Shown here one piece after another: positions 1 to 9,719 of a stretch of 64,000 nucleotides of DNA. The stretch comes from Streptomyces sp. NBC_01497. GTDB taxonomy: Bacteria > Actinomycetota > Actinomycetes > Streptomycetales > Streptomycetaceae. Numbering within the stretch: position 1 is the stretch's first letter; each line of letters starts with the position of its first letter. The DNA lies in assembly GCF_036250695.1 (NCBI RefSeq), contig NZ_CP109427.1, positions 3,162,001-3,226,000 of the forward strand. The letters are read 5' to 3'. The position numbers were made by a program, and so were the translations under genes. The notes beneath the pieces are model-generated. The model was given only the letters and a program-made list of their open reading frames with translations. It made no database searches and had not been told where the DNA came from.

Positions 1-470
1 AGGAAGACACGGCGCACGAGGTTACGGTCACGGCGCGGCAGCGCGGAGAAGTCCTCCATGAGGGCGGCCGCCAGATCGTTCCAGGCGATCACCTCGTACG
101 TCGCGGACGTCACGATCGCGGCGGCGCGCGGCAGCCGGTGCAGCAGGTCGAGGATGCTCTGGCGTACCTCGCGCGACGGCCCCGGCGGGGGACCGGGCGG
201 GGCCCCCGCGAGGTGATGGAGGTGGTCGCGCTCGGCGTCCGACAGGCGCAGGCCCCGGGCCAGCCCGGCCAGCACCTCGCGCGAGGGGCGCGGGGCGCGG
301 CCCTGCTCCAGCCGCGTGTAGTACTCCGTCGAGATGAACGCCAGCTTCGCCGCCTCCTCGCGGCGCAGCCCCGGCGTGCGACGGCGCACCCCGGCGGGCA
401 GCCCCACGTCCGCGGGGGTGATGCGCTCGCGCCTGGTGCGCAGGAAGGCCGCCAGTTCTCGTCTGTCCAC
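1..470 (-). CDS. XRE family regulator with MmyB-like domain (3' end outside window)
   Basis: Transcriptional regulator of the large actinobacterial HTH/MmyB family, which usually controls a divergent neighbouring oxidoreductase gene. The reading frame starts at a GTG (470-468) and runs off the left edge after about 157 residues. An XRE-type helix-turn-helix covers roughly residues 35-87, with the typical segment LRREEAAKLAFISTEYYTRLEQ split around the recognition helix. From about residue 100 the MmyB ligand-sensing domain begins (ILDLLHRLPRAAAIV, then YEVIAWNDLAAAL). The SDR gene at 761 is divergent and about 290 bases away, the arrangement commonly seen for this family, so it is the likely target (inference). 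Confidence 0.85.
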   Translation of the reverse strand, partial: MDRRELAAFLRTRRERITPADVGLPAGVRRRTPGLRREEAAKLAFISTEYYTRLEQGRAPRPSREVLAGLARGLRLSDAERDHLHHLAGAPPGPPPGPSREVRQSILDLLHRLPRAAAIVTSATYEVIAWNDLAAALMEDFSALPRRDRNLVRRVF

Positions 471-549
471 GCGTCCAGTGTGCGGGGGCGGACAGCGCCC
501 ATCCAGGTACCGCCGATGCCTGGATGCGCATCAGGAGCGGAACCCGGAC

Positions 550-588
550 GGACGCGGGGACGGGGACTCGGACGCGGGGACGGGGCTC
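550..588. repeat. Two-copy 20/19-bp tandem repeat
   Basis: Two adjacent copies of a GGACGCGGGGACGGGG-based unit (550-569 and 570-588) lie in the gap between the divergent XRE regulator and the SDR gene. The second copy lacks one base. I see no gene in this 290-base gap. Confidence 0.6.
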
Positions 589-760
589 GGACGCGGACGC
601 GGAAAGAGCGGAACGGCACCAGGACCGGGGCCCGGCGAGAGCCCGGGACATCCCGCGGAGCCCGCATGGCGGAAGGTGGGGGAACCCCCGGGGAGTACCT
701 GCACGAACACCTCACCCGGCACCTGATCCGGCCGTCAGGAACAGGCGCTACCGTGCGCCT

Positions 761-1621
761 ATGACGACTGCTTTGATTACGGGCGCGACCGCCGGGATCG
801 GCGCCGCGTTCGCGCGACGGCTGGCCACGGACGGGCACAATCTCGTCCTCGTGGCCCGGGATGTGGAGCGGCTGCGCGACTACGCCACGGAGCTCCACGA
901 CCGCCACGGCATCGAGGCCGAGGTGCTCTCCGCGGACCTGTCGAGGGACGGTGGCATCGAGGCCGTCGAGAAGCGGCTCTCCGACGCCAGACACCCCGTC
1001 GATCTGCTCGTCAACAACGCGGGGTTCGGGGCGAAGGGGAAGTTCCTCGACGTCCCGCTCGGCGACGAACTCGCCATGCTGAAGGTGCACTGCGAGGCGG
1101 TACTCCGGCTCACCTCTGCGGCCGTCACCTCCATGCGGGCGCGCGGACGCGGCGCCGTCGTCAATGTCGCGTCCGTCGCCGCCTTCGTGCCCCGCGGCAC
1201 CTACGGGGCTTCGAAGGCATGGGTCGTCCAGTTCACCCAGGGCGTGGCCCGCGACGTCGCGGGCTCCGGCGTACGGATGATGGCGCTGTGCCCCGGGTTC
1301 GTACGGACGGAGTTCCACGAGCGCGCGGGGCTGGGAACGGACAACATCCCCGGCTGGATGTGGCTGGACGCGGACAAACTCGTGGTGGCCGCGCTCGCGG
1401 ACCTGGCACGCGGCAAGTCGCTCTCCATCCCGGACCCCCGCTACAAGGCGCTGATGGGCGCGGCGAAGCTCGCACCGCGCGGTCTGCTCGGCGGCATCTC
1501 CTCCAGGGCCGGGCGCAAGTACGGGCCACGGGACCTGGCCGACGACAACGAGGGCAGCGGCGGCGGTGACGCCGGCGGCAGCCGTGGTCCGGGCGCGGGC
1601 GGCGGGACGACCGCCGACTGA
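761..1621 (+). CDS. SDR family NAD(P)-dependent oxidoreductase
   Basis: Short-chain dehydrogenase/reductase of 286 residues, cytosolic, substrate unknown. The Rossmann glycine motif TGATAGIG lies at residues 7-14, NNAG at 85-88, and the catalytic Ser138, Tyr148 and Lys152 (Y-G-A-S-K) are all present. The shape is that of classical SDRs related to the DltE/YqjQ ketoreductase-like group. The ATG at 761 is the first start that places the Rossmann fold at the N-terminus; the frame is open further upstream, but that part is Arg/Gly-rich and unlike a protein. The last 25 residues are a Gly/Asp-rich simple-sequence tail with no family counterpart. It is divergent from the MmyB-type regulator. Confidence 0.9.
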   Translation: MTTALITGATAGIGAAFARRLATDGHNLVLVARDVERLRDYATELHDRHGIEAEVLSADLSRDGGIEAVEKRLSDARHPVDLLVNNAGFGAKGKFLDVPLGDELAMLKVHCEAVLRLTSAAVTSMRARGRGAVVNVASVAAFVPRGTYGASKAWVVQFTQGVARDVAGSGVRMMALCPGFVRTEFHERAGLGTDNIPGWMWLDADKLVVAALADLARGKSLSIPDPRYKALMGAAKLAPRGLLGGISSRAGRKYGPRDLADDNEGSGGGDAGGSRGPGAGGGTTAD

Positions 1622-1641
1622 CGAGCGGGCCCGCCCCCGCC

Positions 1642-1703
1642 GCCGGGGCTCCTCCTGCCGGGACTCCTCCTGCCGGGGCTCCTCCGACGCCGGGGCTCCT
1701 CCT
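1642..1703. repeat. 15-bp tandem repeat, about four copies
   Basis: Unit GCCGGGGCTCCTCCT repeated at 1642-1656, 1657-1671 (one change), 1672-1685 (one base short) and 1689-1703, directly after the SDR stop codon. Read on the minus strand the unit contains AGGAGGAG, but no start codon follows in a useful frame. It is probably slippage-derived. Confidence 0.65.
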
Positions 1704-1771
1704 GCCGGCCGGGCCTCCTCCTGCGACCGGCGCCCGGGTGCCGTGTCCGGCCGCGCCTCCCTCGATTACAG

Positions 1772-1805
1772 TGATCGAATGATCGAACCATGCCTCGGTT
1801 CGATC
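1772..1805. promoter_or_regulatory. Operator cluster in front of the DeoR/LacI-type regulator
   Basis: The octamer TGATCGAA occurs twice in direct repeat (1772-1779 and 1780-1787). It is followed by a perfect 9-bp inverted repeat, GATCGAACC at 1781-1789 and GGTTCGATC at 1797-1805, with a 7-base spacer. The reverse complement of the octamer, TTCGATCA, occurs twice at the promoter of the ABC operon downstream (3157-3175). This sharing points to one repressor acting on both sites. The binding itself is inferred. Confidence 0.6.
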
Positions 1806-1856
1806 GACGCATCCGATCGGCGTACCCGATCGAGGGACATAGGGAGAGACGCCGCC

Positions 1857-2978
1857 GTGCGTGAAGGGGCCGCAGAACGCCACGACCGACTGCTGAACCT
1901 GGTGCGCGAGCGCGGTACGGTCCGCGTCGCCGACCTTGCCGTCCAGCTCGCGGTGTCGCCGGTGACGGCACGCCGCGACGCCGAGGCACTGGCAGCCCGG
2001 GGGCTGCTGGACCGGGTGCACGGCGCGGTGTCGTGGCCACAGCGGCGGGGCCCCTCCGGTACGGCGCCCGGCGGGGGCAGCCCGGTGATCGGCATGCTCG
2101 CGCCGGCCGCCGGCTACTACTTCGCGGACATCATCCGGGGCGCCCACGAGGCGGCCGCGCGACTCGGCGCCCGGCTGATCCTGCGGGTCTCCGACTACCG
2201 CCCCGAGGACGACGCGTCCCATGCGGCGGGACTGCTCGCCGCCGGCGCCGAGGGCCTGCTCGTCGCGCCGAGCTGGACCCGGCCCGAACACCCGGCCCGG
2301 TACGCCGACTGGATCGCCCGGCTGCCCGTGGACACCGTGCTCGTGGAACGTACGGGCGAGCCGGGCGGTCCGCTCGACGGCATGGACCGGGTCAGCTCGG
2401 ACCACGCGCACGGCGTGCTGATCGCGGTGCGCCACCTGGTGCGGCTCGGGCACGGCACGCCGGTGCTCCTCGCGCGCTCGGACAGCCCCACCGCGCAGGC
2501 CGTGCGGCTCGGTTACACGCAGGCGCTGGCCGCGCTCGGGCTCGACGCGAGCGTCCCCGTACTTCAGTCGGCACCCCCCGCGCCGGGACCCGGGGGTTTC
2601 GAGGCCGCCGCCCGCACGCTCCTCGGGCTCGTACGGGAGGGGCGGGCCACGGCCGCGCTCATGCACAACGACGAGGACGCCACGCGCATGGTGCGCCGGC
2701 TGGCCGAGTTGGGCGTCAAGGTCCCCGGTGACCTCGCACTCGTCACGTACGACGACGAGGTCGCGGCGCTCGCCGACACGCCGCTGACGGCCGTCGCCCC
2801 GCCCAAGCAGGCCGTCGGGCGCAGCGCGGCCGAGCTACTGGTGGAGCGGCTGACGGCGGGCGAGGCGGGCCGGGACGCGCCTCGCCGCCATCTGGAACTG
2901 CTGCCGGCGCTGCGGGTGCGGGAGTCGTGCGGCGCCGCGGCGGGCACGCCGTACGGGCAGCCCGCCACGACCGCCTGA
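1857..2978 (+). CDS. Transcriptional regulator: DeoR-type HTH fused to LacI-type sugar-sensing domain
   Basis: Predicted repressor of the adjoining ABC importer operon, 373 residues. Residues 8-56 form a DeoR-like winged helix (LLNLVRERGTVRVADLA, then SPVTARRDAEALAARG), not the usual LacI headpiece. Residues 75-355 are a periplasmic-binding-protein-like sensor (GMLAPAAGYYFADIIRGA; the C-terminal lobe has LALVTYDDEVAALADTPLTAV, as in LacI/GalR proteins). The GTG at 1857 has an AGGGAGAG ribosome site about eight bases upstream. Such DeoR/LacI chimeras are known in Streptomyces. Operator-like repeats lie just upstream of this gene and upstream of the transporter operon, so autoregulation and operon control are likely. 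Confidence 0.85.
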   Translation: MREGAAERHDRLLNLVRERGTVRVADLAVQLAVSPVTARRDAEALAARGLLDRVHGAVSWPQRRGPSGTAPGGGSPVIGMLAPAAGYYFADIIRGAHEAAARLGARLILRVSDYRPEDDASHAAGLLAAGAEGLLVAPSWTRPEHPARYADWIARLPVDTVLVERTGEPGGPLDGMDRVSSDHAHGVLIAVRHLVRLGHGTPVLLARSDSPTAQAVRLGYTQALAALGLDASVPVLQSAPPAPGPGGFEAAARTLLGLVREGRATAALMHNDEDATRMVRRLAELGVKVPGDLALVTYDDEVAALADTPLTAVAPPKQAVGRSAAELLVERLTAGEAGRDAPRRHLELLPALRVRESCGAAAGTPYGQPATTA

Positions 2979-2990
2979 CCCGCCGCCCTG

Positions 2991-3022
2991 CTCTCCCGCT
3001 CTCCCGCTCTCCCGCTCTCCCG
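2991..3022. repeat. 8-bp tandem repeat (CTCTCCCG) x4
   Basis: Four perfect copies of CTCTCCCG immediately downstream of the regulator gene, in a non-coding gap. The unit length is not a multiple of three, as expected for a non-coding slippage tract. Confidence 0.75.
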
Positions 3023-3076
3023 CCAGCCGCGACCCCACCTCTCCGCGGCCGTTCCGCGCCCGACCCGCGCCCGGCC

Positions 3077-3109
3077 CCGTGTCGGCTCCGTGTCGGCTCC
3101 GTGTCGGCT
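3077..3109. repeat. 11-bp tandem repeat (CCGTGTCGGCT) x3
   Basis: Three perfect copies in the same regulator-transporter gap, about 50 bases upstream of the operators and promoter of the ABC operon. No function is evident. Confidence 0.75.
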
Positions 3110-3156
3110 CCGGGCGGGCCGGTTACGCGTGATCGTTCCCGCGCCACACCCCCTTC

Positions 3157-3219
3157 TTCGATCATTTTTCGATCAATCAATCTTTCGCTCTTGACTTCGC
3201 TCACGGCGGATCGAAGTAT
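3157..3219 (+). promoter_or_regulatory. Promoter and operators of the sugar-type ABC operon
   Basis: Two direct copies of TTCGATCA (3157-3164 and 3168-3175) precede a sigma-70-like promoter: TTGACT at 3191-3196, a 17-base spacer, and AAGTAT at 3214-3219. A third, inverted half-site, GATCGAA (3209-3215), overlaps the -10 region. The start codon is at 3259. The same octamer, in reverse, flanks the regulator gene at 1772-1787, so repression by that regulator is the simplest reading. Confidence 0.6.
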
Positions 3220-3258
3220 CACCGCGACCGTCCGTCCCCGACGAAGAGGAGCAGCGCC

Positions 3259-4593
3259 GTGAGCCGCAGTTGGTCCCGGCCCCTACGAACAGCCGTGGGA
3301 GCCGCCGCCGCGTTCGTCTCGCTCGCCGTGATCGCGGCGTGCGGCGGTGCGGCGCAGGCCCCCGCCGAAGGCACCAGGGCGCATCCCGTCACCGTCACCT
3401 TCTGGGCCTGGACCAAGGGTTCGCAGCAGGTCGCGGACGAGTTCAACGCCACGCACGACACGATCAAGGTCAAGTTCGAGGAGATCCCCTCCGGCGGACT
3501 CGGCGGCTACCCGAAGATCGCCAACGCGGTGAAGGCGGGCATCGCGCCCGACGTGCTCTCCATCGAGTACCCCTCGCTCGCCCAGTTCGTGAGCCAGGGC
3601 TCGCTGCAGGACATCAGCCGGTACATGACGCCCGCGGTCAAGAAGCAGTTCCTGCCGCAGACCGTCCAGTTGACGACGATGGGCGGCAGGAACTGGGCAG
3701 TACCCTCGGACGCCTCGCCGCAGATCTTCTACTACCGCAAGGACTTCTTCACGCAGCACCACATCGCGCTGCCGAAGACCTGGGCCGAGTTCCGCACGGC
3801 CGCCGAGGAGGTGAAGAAGGCCGCACCCGACACCCGGATCGCCACCTTCTTCCCCGACGACCCGACGTTCTTCCAGACGATGGCCTGGCAGGCGGGCGCC
3901 TCGTGGTTCACCACGAAGAACGGGGCCTGGCGGGTGGACACGACCGACCCGGCCACGCGCAAGGTCGCGACGTACTGGCAGGGCCTGATCGATGCCCACC
4001 TGATCAGCACCGCGCCGTCGTACAGCCCCGAGTGGACCGCGTCCCTCAAGGCGGGCACCACCGTCGGCTACCTGGGCGCCTCCTGGGGCGCCGGCACGCT
4101 CGCCGGGATCGTGCCCGAGGAGAAGGGCAAGTGGGCGGCGATGCGGATGCCCAGCTGGGACGCGGCCCACCCGAGCGTCGGGATGAGTCAGGGCTCCACG
4201 TTCGCGGTCTCCAAGAACAGCAAGAAGACCGCCGCCGCGATGACGTTCATCCTCTGGATGGCCACGTCCAAGGACTCCGTGCGGGCGCGCGTCAGCGCCA
4301 GTACCTCCACCGCGCTCCCGGCCGCGCCCGCCCTCGTGCCCGTCGCCCGCAAGGCCATCGACACGAGCTTCTACGGCGGCCAGGACCTCTACGGCCTGTA
4401 CGAGAAGGCCGGCGCGACCATCGACCCGGACTGGCTGTGGGGCCCGACCGCCGCCGCGAACAACACCCTGAGGGACCAGTTGCACGGGGTCGTCGGCGGC
4501 AGCACGACGCTGCCCCGCGCCATCACCACCACCCAGAGCGCCACCGTGGCCGCCCTGCGCAAGAGCGGTCTGAAGGTCGAGGACGCCTCATGA
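3259..4593 (+). CDS. ABC transporter extracellular solute-binding lipoprotein (sugar type)
   Basis: Captures a carbohydrate-like solute outside the membrane and delivers it to the two permeases encoded next. The protein has 444 residues. Its N-terminus has basic residues (RSWSRPLR), a hydrophobic stretch and the lipobox I-A-A-C with Cys28 as the likely lipidated residue. The mature part fits family 1 solute-binding proteins (VTVTFWAWTKGSQQVADEFNATH, in two parts, then a PSDASPQIFYYRKDFF segment). The GTG start has GAGGAG eight bases upstream. It is first in a tight operon, and its stop overlaps the next start (ATGA). No hydrolase lies nearby to hint at the sugar. Confidence 0.92.
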   Translation: MSRSWSRPLRTAVGAAAAFVSLAVIAACGGAAQAPAEGTRAHPVTVTFWAWTKGSQQVADEFNATHDTIKVKFEEIPSGGLGGYPKIANAVKAGIAPDVLSIEYPSLAQFVSQGSLQDISRYMTPAVKKQFLPQTVQLTTMGGRNWAVPSDASPQIFYYRKDFFTQHHIALPKTWAEFRTAAEEVKKAAPDTRIATFFPDDPTFFQTMAWQAGASWFTTKNGAWRVDTTDPATRKVATYWQGLIDAHLISTAPSYSPEWTASLKAGTTVGYLGASWGAGTLAGIVPEEKGKWAAMRMPSWDAAHPSVGMSQGSTFAVSKNSKKTAAAMTFILWMATSKDSVRARVSASTSTALPAAPALVPVARKAIDTSFYGGQDLYGLYEKAGATIDPDWLWGPTAAANNTLRDQLHGVVGGSTTLPRAITTTQSATVAALRKSGLKVEDAS

Positions 4594-5699
4594 GCGGTCA
4601 GACAGGCACCGGCAGCACGGGCGGCCGAGGCCGGACCGGTACCGGCAGCGGCAGCGGCAGCACCGGCAGCGATACCGGCACGGGCACCCACGACGCCGGA
4701 GGCGGCAGCACCGGCGAAGGGGCCCCGTCAGGCGTCGCCGTGGTCGCGGCCGGTCCGGCCGGCCGCGACCCGCGGGGCTCCGCGGTGGGCGGGCGCCTCA
4801 CGGCGCGCCGCGGTCCGGACCGCACCGGCATGGCGGCCGGCATGCTGCTCACGCCCTTCTTCGTCCTGTTCACCGTCGCGATGCTGATCCCCGTCGGCTA
4901 CGCGATCTGGCTGAGCCTGTTCACACAGAAGCTCTCCGGGCTCGGCTTCAGCGGCCCGCGCAACGTCTTCGACGGCCTGGGCAACTACGTCGACACCCTC
5001 GGCGACGCCGCGTTCCGGCACGGCTTCTGGGAGCTCGGCGGGTATGTGCTGTTCTACATCCCGATCATGGTCGGCGGGGCGCTCGCCGTCGCCTTGCTGC
5101 TGGACACCGCGATAGCCCGCGCCCGGCGCTTCTTCCAGCTCGCGCTGTTCCTGCCGCACGCCATCCCCGGCCTGATCGCGGCGCTCATCTGGGTGTACCT
5201 CTACACACCGGGCCTCAGTCCGGTCGTCAGCGCGTTGCACTCGGGCGGCATCGGACTGGACCTGTTCTCCTCCAACGGCGCGCTGCCCTCGGTGGTCAAC
5301 ATCGCGGTGTGGGAATGGCTCGGCTACAACGTGGTGATCTTCTACGCCTCCCTGCAGGCCGTGGACCGCTCACTGCTGGAGGCCGCCGCCGTCGACGGCG
5401 CGGGCAACTGGCGCCTGGCGTTCGGCATCAAGCTCCCGCTCATCCGCTCCTCGGTCTTCCTGGTGCTCCTGTTCACGGTCATCGGCTCGCTCCAGCTGTT
5501 CACCGAACCGCTGCTGCTGTCGAACTCCGGGTCGTCCATCACCAGCGCGTGGACCCCCAACATGTACGCCTACACCGAGGCGTTCCAGCTCAACGACTAC
5601 GGGCGGGCCGCCGCCGCGTCCGTCCTCATCGCCCTGATCGCCGCCGTGCTGTCCTTCGGCGTCACCCGCATCGCCAACCGGAAGGGAGCACGGGCATGA
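4590..5699 (+). CDS. ABC transporter permease, MalF/UgpA-like
   Basis: First membrane-spanning subunit of the sugar importer, 369 residues with about six membrane helices from residue 85 onward. The cytoplasmic EAA loop that docks the ATPase is visible (EAAAVDGAGNWRLAFGIKLP). The start overlaps the lipoprotein stop by four bases. The first 80 residues are a Gly/Ser/Thr-rich simple sequence not needed by the family. A shorter product from a later start, such as the Met just before AAGMLLTPFF, cannot be excluded. No ATPase gene is present. Streptomyces sugar importers often share the MsiK ATPase encoded elsewhere (family knowledge). Confidence 0.92.
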   Translation: MSGQTGTGSTGGRGRTGTGSGSGSTGSDTGTGTHDAGGGSTGEGAPSGVAVVAAGPAGRDPRGSAVGGRLTARRGPDRTGMAAGMLLTPFFVLFTVAMLIPVGYAIWLSLFTQKLSGLGFSGPRNVFDGLGNYVDTLGDAAFRHGFWELGGYVLFYIPIMVGGALAVALLLDTAIARARRFFQLALFLPHAIPGLIAALIWVYLYTPGLSPVVSALHSGGIGLDLFSSNGALPSVVNIAVWEWLGYNVVIFYASLQAVDRSLLEAAAVDGAGNWRLAFGIKLPLIRSSVFLVLLFTVIGSLQLFTEPLLLSNSGSSITSAWTPNMYAYTEAFQLNDYGRAAAASVLIALIAAVLSFGVTRIANRKGARA

Positions 5700-6622
5700 C
5701 CACGTCGCTCATCGTCGACCCGGCCGACCAGCGCGCCTCCGGGCGTGGCGAGCGCGCCGCCGCCCCCGCGGGCCACAGGCCGGGCGGCAACCGCTGGCTG
5801 TCGCGCACCGCCGTCAACGGGCTGCTCGCCATCGCCGCCGCATACACCCTCTTCCCGCTGGTCTGGCTGGTCACAGCCGCGACCAAGGACGCCGGCAACA
5901 TCCTCGGCGGCAACGTCTTCTCCTTCGAGGGCTTCGACTTCGGCCACAACCTGTCGACCCTCGCGAGCTACGACGGCGGCATCTACTTCCGCTGGTACGG
6001 CAATTCACTGCTCTACGCGGGTCTCGGCGCGCTCGGCTGCTCGCTCGTCAGCGTGGCGGCGGGCTACGCCTTCGACAAGTACCGCTTCCGGGGCAAGGAG
6101 AAGCTGTTCGCCGTCGTCCTGCTCGGCGTGCTGCTGCCGTCGACGGCACTGTCCCTGCCGCTCTACCTGCTCGCGGTCACGACGCACACCGTCAACACGT
6201 ACTGGTCGGTGCTGATCCCCGTCCTGGTCAACCCCTTCGGGGTCTACCTCTCCCGTATCTTCAGCGCCGGATACATACCGGACGAGGCGCTGGAGGCCGC
6301 GCGGATCGACGGCGCGGGCGAGATGCGGGTCTTCTGGTCGATCGGGCTGCGCATGGTCATGCCCGGTTTCGTGACCGTCTTCCTCTTCCAGTTCACCGCG
6401 ATCTGGAACAACTTCTTCCTCCCCCTCGTGATGCTGTCGAACAAGAACCTCTATCCGCTGAGCCTCGGCCTCTACAACTGGCACAGCAACGCCAACGCGA
6501 CGCCCGACTTCTACCCGATGGTCGTGTCGGGCTCGCTGCTGGCCGTCCTCCCCCTGATCGTCGCCTTCATCACCCTGCAACGGCACTGGAAGGCTGGGCT
6601 GACGGCGGGCAGCGTCAAATGA
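5696..6622 (+). CDS. ABC transporter permease, MalG/UgpE-like
   Basis: Second permease subunit, 308 residues with about six transmembrane helices. The EAA motif is clear (EAARIDGAGEMRVFWSIGLRM), and the C-terminal region (MVVSGSLLAVLPLIVAFI) is typical of MalG-like subunits. The start overlaps the stop of the preceding permease by four bases, so translation is probably coupled. Confidence 0.92.
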   Translation: MTTSLIVDPADQRASGRGERAAAPAGHRPGGNRWLSRTAVNGLLAIAAAYTLFPLVWLVTAATKDAGNILGGNVFSFEGFDFGHNLSTLASYDGGIYFRWYGNSLLYAGLGALGCSLVSVAAGYAFDKYRFRGKEKLFAVVLLGVLLPSTALSLPLYLLAVTTHTVNTYWSVLIPVLVNPFGVYLSRIFSAGYIPDEALEAARIDGAGEMRVFWSIGLRMVMPGFVTVFLFQFTAIWNNFFLPLVMLSNKNLYPLSLGLYNWHSNANATPDFYPMVVSGSLLAVLPLIVAFITLQRHWKAGLTAGSVK

Positions 6623-6716
6623 CCGGAGCGGGCCCGGTCGACGGCCCCCGTCCGGCCGCCGTCCGGGCCCGGCACACCCACCCGGCACCACCCGTCCGAG
6701 GAGTACGAGTCCCACC

Positions 6717-7745
6717 ATGCACGACGCCACTGACAATCGCCCCGCCGCGCTGCTCGCGATGGCCCCGGGGGTCGCGGACCGGCTGTTCACCGCGGCCCAC
6801 CGGGACCGGCTGACCGGGCTCGTGCGCACCGATCCCGACCTGATCGCCGGCGATCTCACGGCGCCCGGGCCGGCCGTGGCCGCCGCGCTCGCCGAGGCCG
6901 AGGTGCTGCTGACGTGCTGGGGCGTGCCACCGATCACGGCGTCCGTGCTGGCCGCGGCGCCCCGGCTGCGGGCGGTCGTGCACGCCGCGGGCACCGTCAA
7001 GCACCACATCACCGACGCGTGCTGGGAACGCGGCATCGCCGTCAGCTCCGCCGCCGCGGCCAACGCGCTGCCGGTGGCCGAGTACACGCTCGCCGCGATC
7101 CTGTTCGCCGGCAAGCGGGTCCTCGCGTCGGCGCGCGGCTACCGGGAACTGCGCGCCGCGCACGACTGGCACGGTGCCCTGACCGACGCCGGCAACTACC
7201 GCCGTACGGTGGGCATCGTCGGCGCGTCCCGGATCGGACGCCGGGTCATCGACCTGCTGCGCCCGTTCGACCTGCGGGTCCTGCTGTACGACCCGTACGT
7301 TGACGCGGCCGAGGCCGCCGCGCTCGGCGTCACCTCCGTAGCGCTGGACGAGCTCTGCGCGCGCAGCTCGGTCCTCTCCGTGCACGCGCCCCAACTGCCC
7401 GCCACGCACCACCTGATCGGGGCGTCCCAGCTGGCGGCGATGGCGGACGGATCGACCCTCGTCAACACCTCACGCGGGTCGCTGATCGACGAGGACGCGC
7501 TGCTGCCCGAGCTGGTCTCGGGCCGCCTGCACGCGGTGCTCGACGTGACCGAGCCCGAACTGCCGCCGCCCGGGTCACCGCTGTACGACCTGCCGAACGT
7601 GCTGCTCACCCCGCATGTGGCGGGCTCGCTCGGCAACGAGACCCACCGCATGGCCGATCACGCACTGGACGAGATCGAGCGCTTCACGAAGGGCGAGCCC
7701 TTCGCCGAACCCGTACTCCCTGCCGCGCTGCACCTCTCCGCGTGA
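6717..7745 (+). CDS. D-isomer-specific 2-hydroxyacid dehydrogenase
   Basis: NAD(P)-dependent dehydrogenase of 342 residues, cytosolic, reducing a 2-oxoacid or oxidising a D-2-hydroxyacid. The NAD-binding region is VGIVGASRIGRRVIDLL. The catalytic set is present: Arg in VNTSRGSLIDED, the acidic residue in DVTEPELPP, and His in LLTPHVAGS. The start is preceded by a GAGGAG element about 12 bases upstream. It lies 94 bases after the second permease on the same strand and is probably the last gene of the operon, acting on the imported compound (inference). A conventional GxGxxG is replaced by GASRIG. Confidence 0.88.
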   Translation: MHDATDNRPAALLAMAPGVADRLFTAAHRDRLTGLVRTDPDLIAGDLTAPGPAVAAALAEAEVLLTCWGVPPITASVLAAAPRLRAVVHAAGTVKHHITDACWERGIAVSSAAAANALPVAEYTLAAILFAGKRVLASARGYRELRAAHDWHGALTDAGNYRRTVGIVGASRIGRRVIDLLRPFDLRVLLYDPYVDAAEAAALGVTSVALDELCARSSVLSVHAPQLPATHHLIGASQLAAMADGSTLVNTSRGSLIDEDALLPELVSGRLHAVLDVTEPELPPPGSPLYDLPNVLLTPHVAGSLGNETHRMADHALDEIERFTKGEPFAEPVLPAALHLSA

Positions 7746-7899
7746 CTCACGCGGCGCGCCAGGGGTGGACGCGGGGCCCGGTGCCGCCTTCGGGGGGAGG
7801 CACCGCGCCCCGTCGGCCCGCCCGGGGCAACATCGCCACGGCGGCGCGCGGGACACCTGCCGGCACGGCGCGCACGGCCCCGGCGCCCGGGGACCACGT

Positions 7900-7952
7900 G
7901 AACGGGCGAGGCCCGGCACCTCCCACAGGGGGGTGCCGGGCCTCGCCCGTTC
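7900..7952. terminator. Bidirectional hairpin terminator
   Basis: Perfect 21-bp inverted repeat (arms 7900-7920 and 7932-7952) with an 11-base loop, midway between the convergent dehydrogenase gene and groEL. There is no T-tract, as is common for Streptomyces terminators. It can serve both directions. The rest of the 7746-7998 gap holds nothing I recognise. Confidence 0.8.
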
Positions 7953-7998
7953 GGCGTCGCGCGCGGCGCGTCAGCGCGTCACGCGGTCGGCCCGTGCG

Positions 7999-9639
<1,641 letters not shown>

Positions 9640-9645
9640 TCAGAC

Positions 9646-9697
9646 GACCTGCGCCCCTGTCCGCCCGGCGTACGCAGGGAGGCCAGGGGCGCAGGTC
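9646..9697 (-). other. Intercistronic hairpin between groES and groEL1
   Basis: Perfect 14-bp inverted repeat (arms 9646-9659 and 9684-9697, 24-base loop) between the two chaperonin genes. It could act as a partial terminator or RNA-processing site that raises groES over groEL output. That role is inferred from position. Confidence 0.55.
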
Positions 9698-9719
9698 GGA
9701 AAAGCGTTTCTGGGGTGAA

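Noticed and set aside
3283..4485. 400-codon minus-strand frame inside the solute-binding protein gene
   Set aside because: Antisense shadow; the plus-strand lipoprotein has a lipobox, family motifs and operon context.
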